A stretch of DNA of 50,456 nucleotides from Planctomycetia bacterium (GTDB lineage: Bacteria > Planctomycetota > UBA1135 > GCA-002686595): positions 1-50,456 of the forward strand of contig SYGM01000055.1 in the NCBI GenBank assembly GCA_005799545.1, given 5' to 3'. Below the pieces are notes generated by a model. It was not told where the DNA came from. It worked only from the letters and a program-made list of their open reading frames with translations, and ran no database searches. This document shows positions 8,910 through 16,984 of this stretch, one piece after another (the stretch's first letter is position 1; the number at the start of each line of letters is the position of its first letter). A program made the position numbers and the translations under genes.

Positions 8910-9923
8910 TCAGGGTTGAGACGTGGATAGAGCCGGCCGTCTTCCGGGTTTCCAGCCGGTTCCGAAATAGTGCAGCAGGAGCGGCAGCAGGGCCAGCAGG
9001 CCGGCAGCCGCCAGAATGGCGATCAAGGCGTAATCACGCCGGTCCAATCGCTCCCAGACCGGCTCCTCCTCGGCCCCTGTGGCCTCCGCGATCAGGCTGC
9101 TGGCGAGCTGCTTTTCATTGCCGTTGTGAAAGCTGCCGCCCAGGCGCGCCGCGATCTGCTTGAGTGTCGAGACATCCTGGCGCGAGTGGCGTCCGTCGAT
9201 GAACTTGCCCACTTGCGGATCCCCGACTCCCACGATCAGCACGCTCTTGACCGATTCCGGCATGCGCGGGATGCCTGTCGCGGGCACTGTGTCACCGTCG
9301 GAAATCAGCAGCACGATCGTACTGCGAGGATCCCATGGCTTGGCGAGCTTGGCGGCCTCCTCGAGACCGTCAAAGAGCTTGGTCTTGCCGGCGGGAAAAG
9401 CGTAGTGCATCGGCAGATCACCGAGGATGTTGCGTATGACCTCGAAGTCCTTGGTGTCGACGACCACGGGCTTGGCGCCGTTGTAGACCGCCACCACGCT
9501 GACCCGGTACTCCTCGAGCGGAATGCGCTCGAAGAAGGACTCCATGAGGCTGCGTGCGCGGGCCATGCGTGCCTGCTTCCTGTCCGGGCCCGCATCTTCA
9601 AGACGCATGCTCGGCGACACATCCAGCACGAGCAGGATGTGCTTGGGGTCGGCCGCGAACGCCTCATCCGACCCGGTCTGCGCGTAGCGGCGCGGTTCGA
9701 TCACCATCAGGGTCGTCAGGCCCCATGCCAGCGCAGCGCAGGCCGCGGGACGGAGCACGGGAGCCAGTCGTGCCCAGACGGCCGGTGTTCGATCCGGACC
9801 GAATGCAAGCCGGGAAATGCGCCGGACACGACGGGCATGGAGCCACTCTGCCGCTGCACACAGCAACAGCGCAGCCAGAGCCGCGATCAATGGCCAATGC
9901 GCGCGATCGAGCTCCTCTACCAA
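8910..9923 (-). CDS. BatB-like von Willebrand factor A membrane protein
   Basis: About 337 residues. Two N-terminal membrane helices (about 11-27 and 58-74) are followed by a VWA domain with the metal-binding motif D-V-S-P-S in L-V-L-D-V-S-P-S-M. A second metal-site region reads I-S-D-G-D-T, and one C-terminal helix lies near residues 300-318. This is the usual BatA/BatB layout, with the VWA domain probably facing the periplasm. The TTG at 9923 was chosen because it overlaps the upstream stop and has GAGGT about seven bases ahead; an upstream in-frame start at 9992 would add residues overlapping batA that look non-coding. Neighbours are the second VWA gene and the BatC-like gene. Bat proteins are linked to MoxR ATPases and envelope stress tolerance. 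Confidence 0.85.
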   Translation of the reverse strand: MVEELDRAHWPLIAALAALLLCAAAEWLHARRVRRISRLAFGPDRTPAVWARLAPVLRPAACAALAWGLTTLMVIEPRRYAQTGSDEAFAADPKHILLVLDVSPSMRLEDAGPDRKQARMARARSLMESFFERIPLEEYRVSVVAVYNGAKPVVVDTKDFEVIRNILGDLPMHYAFPAGKTKLFDGLEEAAKLAKPWDPRSTIVLLISDGDTVPATGIPRMPESVKSVLIVGVGDPQVGKFIDGRHSRQDVSTLKQIAARLGGSFHNGNEKQLASSLIAEATGAEEEPVWERLDRRDYALIAILAAAGLLALLPLLLHYFGTGWKPGRRPALSTSQP

Positions 9924-10843
9924 GGCGTGTACCTCAAGCCGAAGAATGCCAGCAGCAGCAGGAGAAGCAGCGCAAGGCCCGCCAGCGCCCAAGGACCGAA
10001 GTCATCGCTCGCTTCCGCGGTGGTCTTTTCAAGCCGCGTGCGCTGCATCTTGTCGATCGAGGCGAACACATGCTCAAGCCCGCGCGGGTCATCGGGATTG
10101 AAGGCCTCTCCACCGGTCATGGATGTGATGCGAATGATCTCGTCGGGCGGCTGAACATCACCGATGTTGATGGCGTAGCAGGTGATCCCGTCACGGATCA
10201 GTTCACGGGCGATCTCCTCGTCCGCGCCACCGCTCAGGTCGGAGCTGTAGCCATCGGTCACGAGCACGATCATGCGATCGCCCTCCTCGCGCTCGATCAG
10301 CACCTTGCGGCAGGCGCGCAGCGCCTTGCCGATCTCCGTGCCCCCGAACCAGTAGGGCAGCTGCCGCGGATGCATGAAGGGCGGTGCGCACTTCACGGCC
10401 GAAGGGTCGGTGGTCAGCGGCACCCAGTGCAGCACGTTGTTGCCGAAGAAGGTCAGGCCGAAGGCATCGCCCTTGCGCGCGTCGACGAACTTGTTGATCG
10501 CGTCCATGGCACCCGTGTAGCGATCCCCGGAGCCGAACTGGGCATTCATCGATCCCGAGACATCGACGCAGAATTCGATGTTGGTGAGCGCGCGCTTGGA
10601 GCGCGGCACATCCCAGCGCTGCGGCCCTGCCAGAATCACGATAACCACAGCCAGTGCAAGCGCGGGCAGCGACTCGGCGCAGCGCAGGAAGAACTGCGCC
10701 ATGCGCGAGTGCTGGATCTTCGAGTCGTCCAGCGGCAGCACGACTGCGCGACCTGCACGCTTCCAGGTCCACAGGAGCAGCGCTGCCGGCACCACCAGCA
10801 ATGCCAGCATGGACGGATGGCGGAAGGCGGCGAGCCACTCCAT
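9917..10843 (-). CDS. BatA-like von Willebrand factor A membrane protein
   Basis: 308 residues from ATG 10843. Two N-terminal membrane helices (about 11-27 and 55-72) frame a short cytoplasmic loop. A VWA domain follows with intact D-V-S-G-S-M and V-T-D-G-Y motifs for the metal site, and a very hydrophobic C-terminal helix (eight Leu nearly in a row) ends in L-R-Y-T-P-W. The start codon overlaps the stop of the previous gene by one base. The gene overlaps the downstream VWA gene by seven bases, so translation is probably coupled. Family knowledge: BatA and BatB form membrane complexes with MoxR-type AAA ATPases that are thought to assist maturation or stability of envelope proteins. Confidence 0.88.
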   Translation of the reverse strand: MEWLAAFRHPSMLALLVVPAALLLWTWKRAGRAVVLPLDDSKIQHSRMAQFFLRCAESLPALALAVVIVILAGPQRWDVPRSKRALTNIEFCVDVSGSMNAQFGSGDRYTGAMDAINKFVDARKGDAFGLTFFGNNVLHWVPLTTDPSAVKCAPPFMHPRQLPYWFGGTEIGKALRACRKVLIEREEGDRMIVLVTDGYSSDLSGGADEEIARELIRDGITCYAINIGDVQPPDEIIRITSMTGGEAFNPDDPRGLEHVFASIDKMQRTRLEKTTAEASDDFGPWALAGLALLLLLLLAFFGLRYTPW

Positions 10844-11613
10844 CAGCTGCGGATCTCCTCGCGGTAGGGCGCCAAAAGTGCCTCGATGTCGATTTCGCGC
10901 GGCGCATCGGGCGCGTGCAGCCACTGCTCCACGGCACGCAACAGCGCACCTGCATGCGCGTCCGAGCGCACCTTGGCGAGCGCCTGCACGGGATCGTCGA
11001 GCTCCAGACCCATCCGATGGCGCCAGAAAGCCACCAGTCGCAGCTCCAGCTGGGAGCGCTCGGAGGAGCTCAGGCTGCGTGCGCGCGCAGCTTCGATCAG
11101 CGGGCGCAGCTCCTCGGCCATCGAGAGCGGCTTGGCCCTGCGGGCCTGCTCGACTCGGCGCTTGCGTCCTAGCAGCAGGATCGCGAACAGGCCCGCCACC
11201 CATGCGATGGCCCCGACGATCATCAGCGTGGTGTATCCGCCGATCGAGGGCACATCGCCCGGTTGCGGGCTGTGCGGCTTGACCTGCCCCTCGGGCAGCC
11301 TCGTCACGGCGCGGACAGAAACGCGCGGGAGCTCACCGGCCGCCGTGCCGTCCTTACGCCGCAGATAGCTTGTCAACTCGTGCTCGCCGGGATCGAGTGC
11401 GTAGAACTCGAGGTCGTAGCGCAGATCGCTGCCGTGCGGCCAGACGGCGCGGATGCGCAGCACGAGCGGTGATTTGGCATCGATGGGTGCGGCTTCGAAT
11501 TCCGATCCGGGCAGCACCACGCCGTCGATGCGCGTGCTGATGCCGATCGGGACCTCGCGCACTTCCTGCGCATGCAGCAGACCCGCCAGCAGGAGTGCCC
11601 CGACAACGGCCAT
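10843..11613 (-). CDS. Single-pass membrane protein of the Bat-type operon (BatD/DUF4381-like position)
   Basis: 256 residues from ATG 11613, which overlaps the DUF58 stop by one base. A cleavable signal peptide (A-G-L-L-H-A-Q) leads into an Ig-like beta domain of about 100 residues. One membrane helix (about 128-150) is followed by a basic stop-transfer R-K-R-R and a cytoplasmic helical domain of about 100 residues with R-L-V-A-F-W-R-H. Genes between DUF58 and BatA in such operons often encode DUF4381-like proteins of this topology, and I infer a similar role. There are no catalytic motifs. It is probably part of the same membrane complex as the VWA proteins. Confidence 0.75.
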   Translation of the reverse strand: MAVVGALLLAGLLHAQEVREVPIGISTRIDGVVLPGSEFEAAPIDAKSPLVLRIRAVWPHGSDLRYDLEFYALDPGEHELTSYLRRKDGTAAGELPRVSVRAVTRLPEGQVKPHSPQPGDVPSIGGYTTLMIVGAIAWVAGLFAILLLGRKRRVEQARRAKPLSMAEELRPLIEAARARSLSSSERSQLELRLVAFWRHRMGLELDDPVQALAKVRSDAHAGALLRAVEQWLHAPDAPREIDIEALLAPYREEIRS

Positions 11614-12482
11614 CAGCGCTGTCCTCTTCCGCGACCGCCGCGATTGCGGAACAGATGCCGCAGGGCGTGTGCATAGGGTTGGTCGGTGCGGATCAGAAGG
11701 TGATCGATGCCGACCTTCTGCAGCTCGGCGCGCGTCTGTGCGGGGTCCACGCGCAGATTGCGGCCCAGCGCCGTGAACTCGCGCCCTGTTTCCGCCTCCG
11801 CGGCGCGCACGAAGCCCGCACCGCGCAGGCCCGTCTCGCTCTTGTCCTGCAGCTGCAGCACCACGCAGTCGTGCAACTGCACCAGATGCTTCAGCGGCGT
11901 CATCGCGGAGGCATCGTGCAGGTCGCTCAGCACGATGAACAGCGAGCGTTCCGCCAGCCGCGGTGTGATCTCCCGGATGCGCCTGCCGAGCGTCGTGCCC
12001 TCGTCGAAGCGGTAGGTGCGCAGCTGCAGCAGCCACTCCATCACCTTCTGCTTGGATAGGCTGGGTTCGACGCGCAGAGCGCGCTCGCCGACGCCTACCA
12101 CGCCCACGGGGCTGACGCGATCAAGGCAGGCCAGCGCCAGACCGCCTGCGATGAACAGCGCCGTTTCATACTTGCTGCGCTCTACGGAGCTGACGGTCAT
12201 CGAGGCCGAAGTGTCGATCAGCAGATAGGCCGGCATCGTCTTCGGAGACTCGTACTCCTTCACATACGGCTTGCCCGTGCGGGCCGTGACGCGCCAATCC
12301 AGGGCGCGTACCGAGTCGCCGAACTGGTACAGGCGCGACTGCACGTACTCGACGCCGCTGCCGAGGAACGGTGAGCGATCCGTACCGTAGGAAAGGCTGT
12401 CGGCGAGCTTGCGGACGGCAATCGCGAACTGCCGCGCATCAAGCGTGCGGTGCTCCCGTATTCTGCCGATCATCTCGCCCAT
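11613..12482 (-). CDS. DUF58 domain protein
   Basis: 289 residues. The DUF58 signature Y-Q-F-G-D-S-V-R-A-L-D-W-R-V-T-A-R near residues 52-68 is well conserved. A VWA-like fold follows with D-T-S-A-S-M replacing the canonical D-x-S-x-S-M. No membrane helix was seen, so it is probably cytoplasmic. It lies 17 bases after the MoxR gene and overlaps the next gene by one base. MoxR plus DUF58 is the invariant core of Bat-type operons, where DUF58 is thought to couple the ATPase to the VWA proteins. ATG 12482 has GGAG at good spacing; ATG 12470 is possible. Confidence 0.92.
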   Translation of the reverse strand: MGEMIGRIREHRTLDARQFAIAVRKLADSLSYGTDRSPFLGSGVEYVQSRLYQFGDSVRALDWRVTARTGKPYVKEYESPKTMPAYLLIDTSASMTVSSVERSKYETALFIAGGLALACLDRVSPVGVVGVGERALRVEPSLSKQKVMEWLLQLRTYRFDEGTTLGRRIREITPRLAERSLFIVLSDLHDASAMTPLKHLVQLHDCVVLQLQDKSETGLRGAGFVRAAEAETGREFTALGRNLRVDPAQTRAELQKVGIDHLLIRTDQPYAHALRHLFRNRGGRGRGQR

Positions 12483-12499
12483 GGTGCGCGACTCCGGCC

Positions 12500-13513
12500 T
12501 CAGGAAATGCGGCCCAGCGAACGCAGCAGCTCATCGAGCACCTGCCGGCCGGTGACGCCTTCCGCCACAGCCTCATACTTCAGTCGCATGCGGTGCAGCA
12601 TCACATCCTCAGCCAGCGCGAACAGATCCTCGGGGATCACGTAATGACGCCCGTGCATCAGGGCCCGCGCACGCGAAGCCTTGACCAGCGAAATGCCGGC
12701 GCGCGGGCTGCATCCCAGCTCGATCGCGGGATGCACGCGCGAGCGGTTGACGAGATCGACGATGTGTTCGATGAAGGTCTCGGAAACGTGAACCTGGCTG
12801 ACCGTTTCCATGGCGCGCACCAGCTCTTCGGTCGAGCCCACCGGCTCCTTGTTGAGCACATCGAACTCGGTGCGGGCGATCGCGCCCTTGTCTTCGCGCC
12901 GGATGCCCAGCGCGGCGTTGCGGATCAGGATCTCGCGCTCTTCCGCAGGCGCCGGATAACCCAGGCGGTGCACCAGCATGAAGCGGTCGAGCTGCGCTTC
13001 CGGCAATTCGAAGGTGCCGGCCTGCTCGACGGGGTTCTGCGTGGCGATTACGAGGAAGGGTGCCGGCAGCTTGAAGGTCTCCGAGCCGATCGTGACCTTG
13101 CGTTCCTGCATGGCCTCGAGCAGCGCGCCCTGCACCTTGGGCGCGGCGCGGTTGATCTCATCCGCCAGCAGCAGGTTGGTGAAGATCGGCCCTTTGCGCA
13201 CGCGGAACTCGCTCGTGCGCTGATCGAGCACCTCGCTGCCGAGGATGTCCGAGGGCAGCAGGTCGATCGTGAACTGCACGCGCGCGAAGTCCAGATCGAT
13301 CGAGCGTGACAGCACGCTCACCAGCAGCGTCTTTGCGAGGCCGGGAACGCCCTGCAGCAGCACGTGGCCGCCCGTGAACAGGGCGATCAGCAGACGCTCC
13401 ACCACGATGTCCTGGCCGACGACGACCGTGCCCACCCGATCCCGGACGGCCTGAACGAACTTCTCGGTGCGCTGGAAGGTCTGGGGATCGATCGTGGCGG
13501 TGGTGGTTGTCAT
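12500..13513 (-). CDS. MoxR-family AAA+ ATPase
   Basis: 337 residues from ATG 13513 (M-T-T-T-T-A-T-I-D). Walker A reads G-V-P-G-L-A-K-T, Walker B L-L-L-A-D-E-I-N-R, sensor 1 A-T-Q-N-P, and the arginine-finger region E-A-Q-L-D-R-F; G-C-S-P-R-A sits in the lid. All catalytic residues are present and the length is typical. It is first in a minus-strand operon running through 4203, with the promoter presumably in the 192 bases shared with the divergent gene at 13706; I see no clear promoter boxes there. MoxR ATPases act as chaperones for assembly of specific protein complexes together with DUF58 and VWA partners. Confidence 0.95.
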   Translation of the reverse strand: MTTTTATIDPQTFQRTEKFVQAVRDRVGTVVVGQDIVVERLLIALFTGGHVLLQGVPGLAKTLLVSVLSRSIDLDFARVQFTIDLLPSDILGSEVLDQRTSEFRVRKGPIFTNLLLADEINRAAPKVQGALLEAMQERKVTIGSETFKLPAPFLVIATQNPVEQAGTFELPEAQLDRFMLVHRLGYPAPAEEREILIRNAALGIRREDKGAIARTEFDVLNKEPVGSTEELVRAMETVSQVHVSETFIEHIVDLVNRSRVHPAIELGCSPRAGISLVKASRARALMHGRHYVIPEDLFALAEDVMLHRMRLKYEAVAEGVTGRQVLDELLRSLGRIS

Positions 13514-13705
13514 GAGCGGGGTCGGCAGGGGCGCGGTGGAGGGCAGAATATTCCTGAAGCGCCGGATGGGGACACTTTTTTCCGGGCCTTTGAGGGCCGC
13601 CCGGCCGGTTTCCAGTGACTTTCCCGCCTGAGGCCCGAAGGGGGGGTAGGTTTCGCCAGAGAGCGGCATTCGGCGACGCCCGGATGTCTCACCCCACTCC
13701 AACCT

Positions 13706-15547
13706 ATGAATTTTTTCCGCTTCATCCACTCGCTACTGAGGCCGCCTTGCAGCAGGCCCAGATACGGACAGGGTCACGACCCGTTCGCAGCGCCCCCGTA
13801 TCGAACGGGGTTGGCAGTCGCTTTGCTCCTGAGCACGGCAGGTCCGAGCCTTTGGGCTCAGCAGTACGCCTGTTTCAACGAACGGGCCAGCCTCAACCCC
13901 GTCGAGCAGGGCGCCAATTCGGCCTCCAACCGGCCGGACATCTCGGCGGACGGGCGCTACGTGGTCTTCGAGAGCACGGCGACCAACCTGGACGCGTGGG
14001 ATACGCAGCCGCAGGCGGACATCTTCATCCGCGACCTGCAGCTCGGCGACACCTACCGCATCAGCACGCCCAGCCCGACCGGCGGCTCCAATGGCGACTC
14101 GCGCCGCCCGTCGATCTCGTCGGACGGCAACTTCGTCGTCTTCGAGTCCAGCGCCACCAACCTCGTCTCGGGCGACAGCAACGGCCAGACAGACCTCTTC
14201 CTCTGGTCTCGCGCGACCGGACAGCTGAGCCGCGTCAGCGTGGCTTCCAACGGCAGCCAGGGCAACGGCGAGAGCGTGAACGCGCGTATCAGCGCCAACG
14301 GCCAGTTCGTCGTCTTCGAGAGCCGCGCTTCCAATCTCGACCCGGCGGACACCAACAGCACACGTGACATCTTCGTGCGCGATCTGCAGCAGAACACGAC
14401 GCGCTGCGTCAGCCGCACGCATCTGGGCACCAGCTCGGACCGCGACAGCGCCAACGGATCGATCAGCGCGGACGGCACGCGCGTCGCCTTCGAGAGCGAC
14501 GGCACGAACCTCGTCTTCTGGGATACGAACAACCACACGGACATCTTCGTCCGCAACCTCGTCAACGACACGATCCTGCGCGCGAGCCTCGCCTGGAATG
14601 CCGCGGAGGGCAACGGTCCCTCGACGCGCCCAAGCATCTCTCCCGACGGCCTGCAGGTCGCCTTCGAGTCGAACGCGATGAACCTCGTGGTCGGCGACAA
14701 CAACTACCAGACCGACATCTTCCTGCGCGAGCTTTCGAGCGGCTACACGCGGCGCATTTCGACCTCCGCCAACGGCATCGAGGGCCAGATGCGCTCCTTC
14801 GAGCCGCAATTCGCCGCCGACGGCCGCTTCGTGGCCTTCCTCTCGGAGGCCTCGAACCTGGTTGCCAACGACACCAACAACTTCACCGACGTCTTCGTGC
14901 GCGATGTGCTCTTCGATCAGGTCTTCCGCGTCAGCCGCGGACACCAGATGGGCGAGACCCAGAACCACTCGCGCGCGCCGCGCATCAGCGCCACGGGCCG
15001 CTGGGTCGTCTTTGAGAATGACGCCAACAACCTGGTCGAGAGCGACCAGAACGGCTGTTCGGACGTCTTCCGCGTCGACTGGATCGCCGATCCAGGTCAG
15101 GACACGACGGCTTACTGCCAGGGCATGCTCAACTCGCTCGGTTGCCAGCCCGCGATCACCTGGAGCGGAACGCCCAGCCTCTCCGCCGGCTCCGGTTTCC
15201 AGATCAGCGGCCAGAACTTCCTCAACATCAAGAGCGGCATCTTCATCTACTCGCTCAACGGTCCCGACTCGCGCCCCTTCTTCGGCGGCACGCTGTGCCT
15301 CAAGCCCGGACTCGTGCGCGGACCGCTGGTCAACTCCGGCGGCAATGTCGGCGTCAACGACTGCTCCGGCGTGCTGAACATCGACTTCAACCAGTATCTC
15401 GCGGGAGGCTACGGTCCGCAGCCGCCGCCCTCGGTGCTCGTCCCGGGCAAGGTCGTCCACTGCCAGTGGTACGGCCGCGACAACGGCTTCCCGATTCCCA
15501 ACAACATCTCGCTCTCCAACGCCCTGCGCTTCGTCGTGCAGCCCTGA
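13706..15547 (+). CDS. Secreted PD40/TolB-like beta-propeller protein with planctomycete-type C-terminal domain
   Basis: 613 residues. A signal peptide core (about 32-50, ending S-L-W-A-Q) sits behind an unusually long basic N-terminus, so the true start may lie further in. About seven repeats follow, each with S-x-D-G-x-x-V-x-F-E-S, then N-L-V, D-x-N, D-I-F-V-R-D-L and R-x-S, the pattern of PD40/TolB propeller blades (residues about 75-450). The C-terminal 150 residues begin Y-C-Q-G-M-L-N-S-L-G-C and contain four more Cys and G-G-T-L-C. I recall this domain from many planctomycete exported proteins. No catalytic residues were seen; a binding or structural role is likely. Confidence 0.85.
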   Translation: MNFFRFIHSLLRPPCSRPRYGQGHDPFAAPPYRTGLAVALLLSTAGPSLWAQQYACFNERASLNPVEQGANSASNRPDISADGRYVVFESTATNLDAWDTQPQADIFIRDLQLGDTYRISTPSPTGGSNGDSRRPSISSDGNFVVFESSATNLVSGDSNGQTDLFLWSRATGQLSRVSVASNGSQGNGESVNARISANGQFVVFESRASNLDPADTNSTRDIFVRDLQQNTTRCVSRTHLGTSSDRDSANGSISADGTRVAFESDGTNLVFWDTNNHTDIFVRNLVNDTILRASLAWNAAEGNGPSTRPSISPDGLQVAFESNAMNLVVGDNNYQTDIFLRELSSGYTRRISTSANGIEGQMRSFEPQFAADGRFVAFLSEASNLVANDTNNFTDVFVRDVLFDQVFRVSRGHQMGETQNHSRAPRISATGRWVVFENDANNLVESDQNGCSDVFRVDWIADPGQDTTAYCQGMLNSLGCQPAITWSGTPSLSAGSGFQISGQNFLNIKSGIFIYSLNGPDSRPFFGGTLCLKPGLVRGPLVNSGGNVGVNDCSGVLNIDFNQYLAGGYGPQPPPSVLVPGKVVHCQWYGRDNGFPIPNNISLSNALRFVVQP

Positions 15548-15575
15548 GCCTCCCTGCACTACACTCGGGCGCATC

Positions 15576-16871
15576 ATGATGCGCTGGTGGCTGTGGCTGT
15601 TGCTGTGCTCGTCCCTCGTGGCCCAGGAAGTCTCGGTGGAGAGCCGTCTCGCCGACCTCAAGGCGGCCTACTCCGCCAAACCGGAGTGGAAGGAGGATCT
15701 CTTCGCGCCGGAGTTCCTCGAGGCCGTTCCCGCCGCCAAGCTGCGCCCCCTGATCGTCGATCTCTTTCAGAAGACCGGCGCCATCGAGCGCTTTGAGCTC
15801 GTGGAGAAGAAGAACGAGTGGTCCGGACGCTGGCGCGCGATCACCTCCGAAGGATTCGGCATGCCGATCGTGCTGACGCTGCAGGAGGAGACGCCGCACT
15901 CGATCATCGGCCTGTTCTTCCAGCCTCCGGAACTGCTGGTTCCCGACCTCACCGCCCTGACCGAGCGCATCGCCAAGCTGCACGGGCAGACCTCCTTCGG
16001 CATCTGGAAGCTCGGCGAAAAGCCGCAGGCGCTGGTCACGCACGAGCCGGATCGTTCGCTCGCCATCGGCTCCGCTTTCAAGCTCTACATCCTCGGCGCG
16101 CTGCTCGAGGAAAAGCGCGGCATGCAGGAGGTCGTGCCCTTGCGGCCCGAATGGCGCTCGCTGCCCTCCGGTCGCCTGCAGACCTGGCCCGTCGGCATGC
16201 CGATGACGCTCGGCGCGCTGACCTGCGCCATGATCAGCGAGAGCGACAACACGGCGACCGATCACCTGCTGCACACGCTCGGCCGCGAGCGCGTCGAGGG
16301 CATGCTCTCCGCGATGGGCAACGCGCAGCCGCAGCGCTCGCTGCCGTTCCTTTCCACCTCGGAGATGTTCCGGCTCAAGCTGGGCAGCAAAGGGGAGCTC
16401 GCCAAGGGCTACGCCAAGCTCGATGTCGCTGCGCGCCGCGAGTTCCTTGCCAAGGAGCTCTCGTCCGAGCGCATGCCGCTCGATGGACTCTCCGCCGCCG
16501 CCGGTCAGTGGACGCGTCCGCGCGAGATCGACACGGTCGAGTGGTTCGCCTCGGCGAGCGATCTGATGCGCGCGCTCGATTGGCTGCGCCTGCGCACGGA
16601 GGGCAACGCACTCGCGCGCGGTGCGCTGGCGATCAACCGGGGCCTTGCGATTTCGGAGACGGACTTTCCCTACGTGGGGTTCAAGGGCGGTTCCGAGCCG
16701 GGCGTGCTGTGCTTCGCGCACATCGTGCAGGACAAGCACGGGGATTGGTACGCGGTGTGCCTGGTGCGCAATGACGCAAGGCGCAGCGTCAGCGAGGAGA
16801 TCACGGCGGGACTGGCGACCCGGGCGTTTAACCTGCTGGCCGAGACGGCGGGGACTGAGGCGGCGAAGTGA
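15576..16871 (+). CDS. Exported serine hydrolase of the class A beta-lactamase fold
   Basis: 431 residues with a signal peptide (ending S-L-V-A-Q). An extra N-terminal domain of about 130 residues, probably a nuclear-transport-factor-like or cystatin-like fold, precedes the hydrolase. Active-site motifs are S-A-F-K (Ser166, Lys169), S-D-N (223-225) and K-G-G (from 370), in the order and spacing of class A beta-lactamases and related penicillin-recognising enzymes. No obvious Glu-x-x-x-Asn omega-loop motif was seen, so it is more likely a general serine hydrolase or peptidase than a true beta-lactamase. It starts 28 bases after the preceding gene; adjacent ATG codons at 15576 and 15579 are both possible. 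Confidence 0.85.
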   Translation: MMRWWLWLLLCSSLVAQEVSVESRLADLKAAYSAKPEWKEDLFAPEFLEAVPAAKLRPLIVDLFQKTGAIERFELVEKKNEWSGRWRAITSEGFGMPIVLTLQEETPHSIIGLFFQPPELLVPDLTALTERIAKLHGQTSFGIWKLGEKPQALVTHEPDRSLAIGSAFKLYILGALLEEKRGMQEVVPLRPEWRSLPSGRLQTWPVGMPMTLGALTCAMISESDNTATDHLLHTLGRERVEGMLSAMGNAQPQRSLPFLSTSEMFRLKLGSKGELAKGYAKLDVAARREFLAKELSSERMPLDGLSAAAGQWTRPREIDTVEWFASASDLMRALDWLRLRTEGNALARGALAINRGLAISETDFPYVGFKGGSEPGVLCFAHIVQDKHGDWYAVCLVRNDARRSVSEEITAGLATRAFNLLAETAGTEAAK

Positions 16872-16984
16872 CCCCCTCGCCACCTGCGGCGCCAGCCCGA
16901 GAAAAGCCCTCAAGGTAGGAGTTTGCTTTGTAGGGGAGGGGCTAGGGGACGCTCCATCATCACGCTATCCTGTCCGGTTCGATC

